Positions 51,547 through 62,043 of a DNA stretch of 64,000 bases are shown piece after piece; positions within the stretch are counted from its first letter, which is position 1, and each line of letters begins with the position of its first letter. Under the pieces are notes generated by a model that worked only from the letters and a program-made list of their open reading frames with translations, ran no database searches and had not been told where the DNA came from. The position numbers were made by a program, and so were the translations under genes. This stretch comes from Symsagittifera roscoffensis. Lineage: Eukaryota; Xenacoelomorpha; Acoela; Convolutidae. The stretch covers positions 98,385,705 through 98,449,704 of the forward strand of contig NC_087062.1 of NCBI RefSeq assembly GCF_963678635.1, read 5' to 3'.

Positions 51547-52199
51547 AGAAGAACTCAGAGCAGAAAACAGAAGAACTCATGAGCTGAAAAGAGAAGAACT
51601 CCTGAGCTGAAAAGAGAAGAAATCCTTCTTTAAATTTTTTTTACAAAACAGATTTATAACAATTACTGGTTCATCCATTGATGAATTCTAAATAGCAATA
51701 AGGAGAGATAGGTTTAGAATGAAAAACAAGGCTGTTCAAAGCAGGGTCTTCACTGTCTTTATGAAGAAACTGATAGACTTAACACAAATTCAGGCTTTCT
51801 ATCTCAAAACACAGTAGCCTGGAAGTGTTTGTAGTAGTATTTCATTCAAGGTAAAAATTCTAATCTAATTTTATCTCATCAAAGACACCACGGGATGATG
51901 ATAATCAAAAATCTTTTCAATTTGACTAGTAAATAAAATACAAAAAAAACATACAGAGACAGAGCTGCACTTTTAGGCGGAGCCATTTAAACGGCGAAAA
52001 TCAGCTCTAAATATGACAGTTTGAGAACAATCCAAAAATAAACATAAGCCTGCAAAATAACCTGCAAAGACGTTATCTGCTGCGCACTAGACATGCGCCT
52101 TGATAGAAATGGCTACTCTCGACCACCACCCAAAGAATAGTGGGAGAGAATGTAAAATACGCTTCTTTGGACAAAACTTTTCCAAAGGTATTATCCAAT

Positions 52200-52405
52200 A
52201 AAAAACTGAACTTTGCAAACACAAGCAAAAAAAATAGCAAAAAGTAGCTCTATAATTGTCAAAAAATAAAAAAGGAAAGAAAAGGTAGAACTAACTAAAA
52301 GTTATTATATGTCGGAATCAAACCCCCGATCACGAGAGTAAGAGTCACACCTACTAGCATCTGCGCCATGTTAGCTTGACAATCTTCAAAAACTAGCTAT
52401 CAATA
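52200..52405 (-). mobile_element. tRNA-derived SINE (right copy)
   Basis: Duplicate of the SINE at 23485-23690. Confidence 0.65.
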
Positions 52406-52456
52406 AACCAGACACAAGGATATAATGCTAATGTAGCAAAAGTAAACCGAATTTAA

Positions 52457-52863
52457 GGTGATGTCCCATTTGTACCAAAATAAAAAATCGGTCCCATTTG
52501 TACCAAAATTATTCAACTCGATTTCTGATTGGTCGAATTGTGATCCAACGAATTATTAGATTAATTTTCTACTGTTCAAACAGAAGAAAACTCAACCGCA
52601 GAATAGTGACCGCCGCAGTCGCGCTAACGTGTTGCGAGCTTGCCACCAAAGGGTAGGACTTTATACGAAATTTAGAGCCGGTTATCGCCGCCAAGCGTCG
52701 ACGCGCGCGTAGCGCGCCCACCAGCGACCTTAAACAAATAGCTTAAAGTAGTCGGCTTAATAGCCTTAGGCCAATTGAATACTTTTTGGTACTAACGCGA
52801 TTGATTTTTTATTTTGGTACAAATGGGACTGATTTATCATTTTAGTACCTGTGAATACCCACC
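52457..52863. mobile_element. MITE 1 (right copy)
   Basis: Duplicate of 23742-24148, with the same GAATTTAA flanks. Confidence 0.75.
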
Positions 52864-52871
52864 GAATTTAA

Positions 52872-53285
52872 GGTGAATTCTCATTGGTCCCAACATTCAT
52901 AGCTCCGAAAATAAAAGATTAGTCGCATAAGTCCCAAAATTTATCTTGTTGAATTCTGATTGGTTGAAATTTGAGTCATCGAATTTATGGATTGATTGTT
53001 TACTGTTCAAGCAGCATAAACTCAAGCTGCAGAATAGTGACCACCGCAGCCGCGCCAACGTGTTGTGAGCTTGCCAACAGAGAATAGGACTCCATACCAA
53101 ATTTAGAGTCGGTTATCACCACGAAGCGGCGACGCGCGCGTAGCGCGCCCAACGGCGACCTTAAACCAAGACTCGGCTAGTTTAGTCTTTTGACCAATTG
53201 AAAAGATTTGGGACTTGTGCGACTGCTTTTTTATTTTGGGACGTATGGGACTGATTTTTCATTTTGGGACCTACGAATACGAACC
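52872..53285. mobile_element. MITE 2 (right copy)
   Basis: Duplicate of 24157-24570, with the same GAATTTAA flanks. Confidence 0.75.
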
Positions 53286-54212
53286 GAATTTAATGCTAAT
53301 GCAGCAAAAGTAAACAAGATACACTGCTATTGTTATAAAAGGGGACCGATCGCTTAGCATGAAAACTAAAAAAATGGGGCTTTTAGCAGACTTTGATTGA
53401 CAAGCAATTAGCTGGGGCTGCGGCGCCATTAAGTCTGGGTTGAGCAACATTATTTCACGCTTTGTAAACAAAACTTGCACTCAACTTAGCAAGTTTCAAA
53501 CTTAATTTCAGTTCATTCTCAATGAACTTCTCAAAAATTCAATGCAAAATGGGGGGGGGACCTATTAAGCAATGATTTTCTGTTCAAAAAAAATCAAAAA
53601 AGGATTTACTCAATATTACAAATGGTGACAATAATTGTGACTCTAGTTTTTCGTTTGATTTACAGATACCTATAGCCATAATCATTTAACGCCCCAAGAT
53701 GAAATAATTGATCGCAATTTTCGTGAAAAACTCAAAAACGATCCCACCACGAAGCTGGAAAACCTATCTCGAAACGAATAGCAAGATTTTTCCAATAAAC
53801 TGCAGAACGAGGACGGAAAAGAATTTTTTTGCCTCCAAATTACGAAAAAGTCCGTCATGTTATGACCCGAAACCAAATAAGAGTTTTGCCACTATCTCCG
53901 AAATTTTTCGCGGATATCAAAATTGATCCACCATGGTCAATGACATTGAGCAAAAAGCGATTCTTATTATATCAAGAAAGCGAAATTTAAAAAAAATTAT
54001 CGTATGAGGAATTGCAGTCTCGTCTGCATGCGTAACTACGCTCTGCATGCGTAAGAAAAACAAAACTCCGCATGCCTAAAAACTAAAAAATCACGAACAA
54101 AAATCGAATAATTCCAAAAAAATGTTGTTGATAAAAACTGGAAAGCTATGAAACATGAAAGAAACAAGCTGTTAAAAATTAGTCTAAAAAATGGCTGTTA
54201 TGTTCCACTCAC

Positions 54213-56291
54213 CAGAAACCCATGGAAGAATTGCGGATGGGAGTTGGAAACACTTCTGAAGTCCAGATGTATATGATTGTGTAACAGGACGAGAAACACA
54301 TTGCGCCGAATAGACTCAGCGCCGTCACCATCCCGTCTATATCACTGTGTCTGAAGATCATAATTAGGAGGCCAGTCATACCTCCGGCCACCATGGACAA
54401 CAAGTAGGCAAACTTCCTGCCAAATCTCTCCATGAAGAGGTAGCAGAAAAAGTACATGGGGTAGTCGACCACGCTGATGAGGAATATGTTGAAATACTTG
54501 TCTCCTCCTAAATTAGGAACGGAGAAAAAGATTGCGTAGAAGCCTGCCGAAACTACACACCAGTTAATTCCGAAGAGAATGCCTTTGATGCATATGTTCG
54601 GGTAGCTTTTAACGAAGATCCTCAAGTCCTCCAACTTCCCCGATACTTTTGACTCTAGAACAACAAACTGATTTTACAATGGCTGTTTGCAATTAAAATA
54701 TAAATTCACGAATTTCCAGGCCCTTGATAGAAACTGAATGCGGTTACAGCAAGAACTTACAATGTAGCCTTTTGAACTATTAACAGAAAAAACTGTTAAA
54801 AAGCAAAATTTTCAATTCTTTTAAAAAAACACATTTAACACCTTGAACGAAGCGTTTTTTAAAAACATCTTCAATTGATTTTTTCTTATTTTGAGTTAGG
54901 CATGTAAGTTTTTGCTCAAAAAATTGAAGCATCAACAAGTAAGCTAAATTCCGAGCAGCCTCTTATGTAACTTTTATCCAAGACATTTGCGTCATCAAGA
55001 GCGCAGAAATCAAACATATCAAACTCAAGAAGTCAAAAAACCTAAAACCGATATCTGCAGCCGTGCAAAAAATTAATTCGAGCACAGAAAAATTTCAGCT
55101 TGCAAAAAAACAGTTCCCGACTTGAATCGAGCTATCGGGCTTTGTCGTATCAAGCATGGGTGGTACAGCAACTTGGAAGAAAGCTGAACCTTCAAAAAAA
55201 AGTCGGAAGCTTGCGAAAGGTCACTCACTTATGAAGTATACATTCAGATATCTAGTCCAACTTTGAGCTGCTGATGCAGACTGTGAAGACCCATTAGATT
55301 GCACTGATGAACTCTTGTACTCTTCGGAAAGTGCTTGAGCTATGAAATTGCGCATATGTTCAGTCGGAACCGTTCGCTTGTTAATTTCAGCTATTCTAAG
55401 CAGCACATATTCTGCCTGTGTTTCAAGACCTTTGGATATCAACCAGAGCGGTGACTCGAAACAATATTTGAGAACTAGTAACATCAGCAGTCCACATATT
55501 CCAAGCGTCATTTCGAAGTGGGTCCAGTCCATAAAAACGTATACAAGTCCTAAACAGTACACTTCCTCGACAACTTCAAACAGGTTCCGAAGAGCAGGAG
55601 CAAACAAGCGCATTCTTGGTCCCGTTATTTCAATTATGTACACAAAAAACACCAAGTACAATCCATGAGAGCACGCGCATACACAACAATAGCTGATATA
55701 GAAGAGCCATAGCATATCTGCACCTTCTGCTGCAACCAGCATCCAATTGCAAATGCATTTCAAAAATGCAGCTAGAGCTAGTGTATTCACACGCCCGTAA
55801 CGGTCAGAAAGAAATCCAAAAGTTACAGCACCAATTAAAAACCCAATTGCTGTTAATGATTGACCCAAAGCCTTCCGAAACTTATATTGACAAAGCATAT
55901 CAAACGAAGAGACAAACGTTTTTCCAAATGGGTAACCTTTATTGAACTCCCACTCAGAACACTTGACTGTTTCTGGTTCTGATTCATCAGCTAGAGGTAA
56001 ATATGGCGTAATGTAGTGGTTACAGTAAGTATCAAGAAGCTCATCGTCATCCTTGCCTTTGTACTGGAATGCTTGGTCAACAGTCGAATTTTGAGCAGAT
56101 ATCAAGCTGCGTGTCTCGTTATCAAGATATTGTTTTGGTATCACACACGTATGTTCGGGCGTGTTGTAAAACAATGTATAAGTTAAGAAGTCTGAGTGAC
56201 CAATGATGCCTAACATTGTGAGAAACAATATGGTCAGAACTTGAAATCTACCGAATTCACCGATAGCAAGGAAGAGGGCGTCCGACTTCAT
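54213..56291 (-). pseudogene. SLC22-like gene, truncated second copy (exons 1-2 only)
   Basis: Exons 55229-56291 and 54213-54654 duplicate the first two SLC22-like exons with all splice signals and open frames. The only amino-acid change seen is Ile to Val in exon 2. The last exon (TM11-12 and tail) lies beyond the duplication break, so this copy cannot make a complete 12-TM carrier by itself. Its transcript would run into the truncated LTR and then the 3' LTR of element 1 (antisense). It could in principle splice across element 1 to the single exon 3 at 22474, but only over about 32 kb. Confidence 0.85.
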
Positions 56292-56797
56292 TGTGCCAAT
56301 ACTCACGCTCAAAGTTTCGGGTTAAATAATCCGCGAACACACTTATCGCTCACATTTCTGAAACGTAACCAAAATTTCCCAAGAACAGCCGGCTACTGTG
56401 CGTTATAACAAAATGTCCGACTAGTCTTGAAAATACAAATTTTTTAAACTAATTTAATTTTTTTTCTGCGTGGTGTGATAAAAATATCTGAACAAAAAAC
56501 TAAAACTTAGGCATGCTCGACAATCATTGCATGCAAAATAGTCCAAATGGACAACAAATTTTCAAGAAGTATGACTGGAAAAACAAAAAATTCCTCACAA
56601 AAATTTCACAAATTTTATCAAAATCTTTTGCAGAACTTTATTGAAATTTTCGATGAGATTATCCAAATGTGGACCAATCGTGACGAGAGAGAAATCAATT
56701 CCTAAAGCTAGTGGCTCAAGACCAGGACACGGAAGATCGTGCTTTTCAAGTGGCTTTAATCAGAGACAATCAATTTGTTTCGGGGACGTCGATCAAG

Positions 56798-57398
56798 GTG
56801 GAGTTACCATCTCTCAGCTGTGAACAAAAGTTCACCCACTCTCACTAAAAAAGCCAATAAGGCAAACGGCATGATAGCAGTAATTAAGAAAAGCTTCACT
56901 AAAGTCATGAAGCAAGTATTTTTAAACATCTACAAATGCTTGATACGGCCACACCTTGAATTTGCGAACTTAATCTGGCACCCAAGGTTGACCAAGCATC
57001 AAAAGATCTTGGAAAACGTAAAAAGAAGAGCGACGCGTCTAGTTAGTGGTATAAAAAATCTATCCTATTACGAACGCCTTAAAGAACTGAATCTATCATC
57101 GCTGGAATACAGAAGGAGAAGAGGGACAATGATAGAAATGTATAAAATCTGCTATGGTTTCTATGATAGGAATCCCACTGCGGGACTATTCGAGCGGAAT
57201 GATAGGGATTCTAGATGTAACGCTTGTAAAGTAAGTAGTAGGTAAAGCAAATCTAGAAATGCGAAAAAAAATTTCTTCACGGTAAGAGCACCTCTCGACT
57301 GGAACAATCTGCCACAGGAAACAGTGCAAAGCAAGACCATCGACGAATTCAAGTGGAAACTGGACAAACATTGGAAAGCGATTGGAATTGACATGTAA
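56798..57398 (+). pseudogene. LINE remnant, right copy
   Basis: Duplicate of 28085-28685, with the same internal stop. Confidence 0.75.
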
Positions 57399-57866
57399 GA
57401 ATTCGAACGGAGATAAGAAAAACATTTGAAATGACCACAAGAGGCACTGCCTAATGGTCATAAAAAAAACTTGACTTGAGTAAACGAATGAATAACGGTT
57501 TATAAAGGTCTCCGGACACTGAACATTCGCCCAATCAATTAACAGCGACGGAAAAAAGGAAACATCTCTATTTACGACTGGGTAACGTGTCTCACTACAG
57601 TGGAAAAGACTTACATATCCGAAGAAATATCACTACAAAACTGAATACCAGGAGCCACAATAGCATGCTCACTACTACCTAACGACAATACCGTCGTTAC
57701 AAATTGCTTCAACAACCCATCGGTTCTATCGCCATACTACATCAAAGTGGAAGAGGTATACAACTTCTTTCAGGAGATAAAATTCTATCAAAGACTTATA
57801 GTGCACTTTTCATTTATGATGACTTCAACATAAACGACTTTGAACACTTATCATCTCCTTTTTATC

Positions 57867-59052
57867 TGTAACATTCGCCCGGAAGATACATATCGACGGA
57901 TAACAAAACTAAGTCTTAAGACGACTGGCTAGCGTCTAAACAGAGCTTTGCATGTTTTTCACCGTCTCTACCAAGCCAGTACTTTTCGGTGGTCTTTCTT
58001 ACATCAGGCTGACAAAAACGTTACTGTTCTCCGGCTTCGACCAGAACGCTCAAATTAACTGAATTACATGCGAAATTAGTGAGCTCATGGCTGGGTCTCT
58101 GTATCCCCAGACCACGAGGTCACTCCTAAAAATGTGACATTCGACCAGAATGGCCAAAATGCAGTCTCTGCAGAATTCAGGATTTTAGCAGTGAACCTTC
58201 CGGATTGGCGATTTAGAACGGATAAGGACGTTATTTGAATGATTGGCCAAACGGTGAAGGCTAGAAGATTCTGGAATTCTAAATTTTAAATTTTCGAAGT
58301 GATGACGTAACATTTCTGAGAAATGTTAAAACGGCCATTTTGGCTAAAATAGCAGAAAGAAACAGAACAACTTTATCTGCGATTACGAACAGTACGAAAA
58401 TCGAGACTAAAAAACAACAACGAACTACCAAACAGCAGAGGACGTTCCGAGTTGCAACTATTGTGCTGTTACAATAGTTGCAAGGCCGTTGCGAACAACG
58501 GTGAAGGGTAAAAACCAGCCCTCCGAGTTAGCGTGAACCTGAGGTTAAGGAGCTTGATTCGCCGGATTCAAGAATCCGGAAGGGTCTCGGGACGGGAACT
58601 TTTATGAACTTGTATTAAATTTTAGCATCCTGTCATGTCCTGACTTGAATTTAACCGATATTTTGATTAGTTTTGACAAGGATGAGGTGCTAGGGATTGG
58701 GGGAAAGGGTTGATCCATCTTCGATGGAGATGATGATTTTTATCTACTGAACAAAAACAATAGTAATATAATAAGTAGTAGCCCTGTTTTTAGGAGTGAC
58801 CTCGTGGTCTGGGGATACAGAGACCCAGCCATGAGCTCACTAATTTTGCATGTAATTCAGTTAATTTGAGCGTTCTGGTCGAAGCCGGAGAACAGTAACG
58901 TTTTTGTCAGCCTGATGTAAGAAAGACCACCGAAAAGTACTGGCTTGGTAGAGACGGTGAAAAACATGCAAAGCTCTGTTTAGACGCTAGCCAGTCGTCT
59001 TAAGACTTAGTTTTGTTATCCGTCGATATGTATCTTCCGGGCGAATGTTACA
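57867..59052 (+). repeat. element 2 LTR with 266-bp terminal inverted repeats
   Basis: Begins TGTAACATTCGCCCGG and ends CCGGGCGAATGTTACA. Arms 57867-58132 and 58787-59052 are reverse complements with one mismatch seen; the spacer is 654 bp. A hairpin (GCAACTATTG..CAATAGTTGC) lies in the spacer near 58455. The end matches the element 1 LTR end (CGAATGTTACA). Without the 3' LTR I cannot exclude an inverted LTR fragment abutting a shorter true LTR. Confidence 0.7.
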
Positions 59053-59064
59053 TGTATGTTTTTA

Positions 59065-59081
59065 TGGCGCTCCTGGGTGTT
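59065..59081 (+). promoter_or_regulatory. candidate primer binding site of element 2
   Basis: TGGCGCTCCTGGGTGTT, identical to element 1, 12 nt after the LTR end. Confidence 0.6.
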
Positions 59082-62043
59082 ATTCTTTTTTAACATCTTG
59101 ACCGGCAGAACCGTTAACGAGCACTCCGCGCCGAGCGGATGCTCACATTAACGCCCTTAATAGGCCTAAACCGCCGGGGCGGAAGGGTAGTTCGGAACGC
59201 GGAGGCCTTCCGAATTGCCGTGAATAGTTTTTTAACCTAGTTAAGACCGAAAATTCACGAACCAGGAAGGGTGGGGGGATCGGCCGTCTCCTCATCCCCT
59301 GAGTGGTTTGTGACCAAAAACACTTAAAGATATAAGCAAAACCAAACAAAAAGTAGTATAGTACCCAAGAAAAACAAAAAACATAAAAAATAACCGAAAA
59401 AACCAAAAACAGTAAAAAAGTAAAAAATCAGTAGAAATCATCCCCCCAGACAAGATGTGATTCAACCCCCCCGTTTGTTGTTGATAGATATATTGTTGTT
59501 ACAGGCATTTATATCAGTCAGGATCGTTACGATCAATTTTGTGGCCCGTTTGTGAGGCTTGTACTGTAGGGTTATTTGAGCATTTAAGCACGTTAATGAT
59601 AAATTGCGCTCAATCCGGAGGGGTCAGCTGATTTGCGCTCAATTCGGAAGGGTCTTGGGTGAAGACCGATCCGGCAAGCAGTACAAGGAGCAACAAGAAG
59701 GGGCTCAACGACAACAACAATCGACTGTTGGGTATCGTTAACAAGTTTTGTATCCCTTTTGGTACAAAAAGTAAGATAGTAATCTGTGGGGGGCTCGACA
59801 GTGCTGCACTGTAGTGACCCTTCACCGAACTGCGAATATCCGAGTTAAGCACCTTAATTCGGATAATAAACAAACCCGGAGGGGCATAGTATTACTAATA
59901 TTATTACTTATATAGCCTATATTAATAGTCTTATATCGTTTTTCAGTGAAAAACAACGAAAACAGACCGGTTTTTAGGATCAAAATTGCGATATTTTGAT
60001 CCCCCCACAAGTCGCGATTTTTGAGATATCGATATTTTTTTGAAACGGAAAAAAGCGCTAAGCTAGTGTGTTACATCGTAACTGCACTACTGTATCAAGT
60101 AGAACCGGTTAACTTTAGTTCGGAAGTGGTTGGAACTAGTTTGGTACCAAAAACCAAATTTTCCCAATTTTTGATAGTAAGAAACACTAAAAATTTAGAA
60201 GATTTTTTGAAATTTTTGAGGTAGGACAGTAAAAATAGTTGTTCGGACAACGTCCACTAGTGAATCTACAAGTCTTAAAATCCGCTACCCGAAAGCCTTC
60301 CGGGTTGCAGAGAAATCGAACATAACGTGTTTGATTTGGTGGATTCATCAATCCGGAGGGGTCCAGGTAGCATAGTTTTTCGCAAAATTTTTCTACAATC
60401 GCGTTTTAGATCGGGTCTTTTGCATTGAACTAGAAGAGTATAGGCCTTCTCAGCTCGGATCAATAATTTTTAGGTCGAAAGGACCAGATTTGCGGAAAAA
60501 GTTAGGCGGAACCTATAAGAGAGAAAATTTTTTGAGTTCGGAAAAAAGACGTTTTGGTTAATAACTTTGGAACTACTGATCATATCGAGTTGATCTTGGT
60601 ACCAATAGATCAGAAATTAGCTGAGCTTACTAATAGGATCAGAAATTTTTCGGAAAAGCGAGCGAGAAAATTTTTTGAGATTGTTTTTAGCAAATTACAC
60701 AAATCCGGAGGGGTACACCCTTCACGTTTTATAAATTTTTCTGAAAAACCCTTATACCTCTACCAAAAGTTGATAGCGATTGAACTAAGTAACTTAGGAC
60801 AGTTCTAGACAAAAAGGGAAGGCTGAAGGCACAAGACAACCATAATAGAGTCGAAGTTAGGCAAGTGATAAGACCCTTCACCGTTAGTGTGAATTGTCAA
60901 ATAAGTGCCTTAACTTCAACCCGGAGGGGTCTAGGAAAGGACCCTATACCCTTCCCAGTTAATTCAAACAGCATAATAGCAACGCAGAACGTATCCGGAG
61001 GGGTATAAGCTGAAATTAAGAAAACTACAAAAAGCTACTTTGACAGAGCTAAGGGCTCCGAAGTCAGAGGGGTCCGAATCCGGAGGGGTCTACTTTCCAC
61101 AAAACCGGAGGGGTCCGAATCCGGAGGGGTCTTATAGTTGCTAATTCGGAGGGGTCCAAATCCGGAGGGGTCTACTATTAACTAACTCGGAGGGGTCCCA
61201 ATCCGGAGGGGTCTATATTCTGACAGTCCGGAAGGGTCCTATTTGTGCCAATCCGGAGGGGTATTATTTTATTAAGGACTTAGGTAAACGAAAGAAAGAC
61301 TAAAAAGCGAGAGGTATTAGGTTATTAATACACAGGCTAGGTATCAGTGACTGCACTGGTAACTTGCCTCTCAAAAAGAACCAGACTAATACAAAACAGG
61401 TCCGAACTCGGATATTCGCGACACTAAGTCTAAATTAAAAAGAGCGTGACTCATTGGTGTGGATTGAAACATAACACGTTTTTGGGGAAAGTGACTGCCC
61501 TGAGGATTTTAGTAGGTCTAGCTCGGGCAGTCCGAAGGCAGACAGGTAACACAGTACTCGGTGGGTGCAATAGACGCCCACTTGAGAAAATTACTGCCTT
61601 CAAAGTTTTGTCTGTTTGGTGCAGCACCAAGCAGGGAAAGCTTTTTCTTTAAAAGACAGGTTCGACTATTGTACTGCGACCGACTAAGAGTACAAGACAC
61701 ATACGTTTTTTTATATATACATTCATATTGTGTCAATATATATATTTTTTTTGTTTTTGATTTTAAATCAACCTAAACTGTGCTTGATTGGGTAGTGACT
61801 ACACTATCTTTTAAATTGACTGATAACATCATATTGTGCTAGTTTCCAGATCTTTGGACCGATAATCGGCTAGTGTGAATAAATTTTATACAAACTGTAC
61901 TCTGACAACATACAGGGATTCGTGGTCACTATTTAATAGATTCTGGTGAAATTTATTGTGTTGTGTCATTATTTTTGTTAATAAAACTATAAGGTCTCTA
62001 GCAATTGAGTCAAGAGTAGGCATAGGAAAGTGACAAATAAAGA
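59082..62043 (+). other. element 2 leader with TCCGGAGGGGTC motifs
   Basis: Non-coding. About 18 copies of (A)TCCGGAGGGGTC or one-base variants are scattered from 59.6 kb to 61.26 kb, densest at 61063-61264. A GATCGTTACGATC hairpin lies at 59522-59534. Short ORFs here have no support. Confidence 0.75.

Larger units (their letters stand above)
51547..58801. repeat. right copy of 7.25-kb tandem duplication
   Basis: Begins inside minisatellite units and ends within the element-2 LTR. The same sequence is found in the left copy, interrupted there by element 1. The uninterrupted ..GATAAAATTCTATC.. at 57776-57789 is the empty site for element 1. Confidence 0.95.

Noticed and set aside
57867-58801. 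Reading 57867-58801 as a complete solo LTR in minus orientation
   Set aside because: The same ends continue into a PBS and Gag on the plus strand at 59052, so a plus-strand LTR with inverted ends explains more; the alternative is kept as a caveat.
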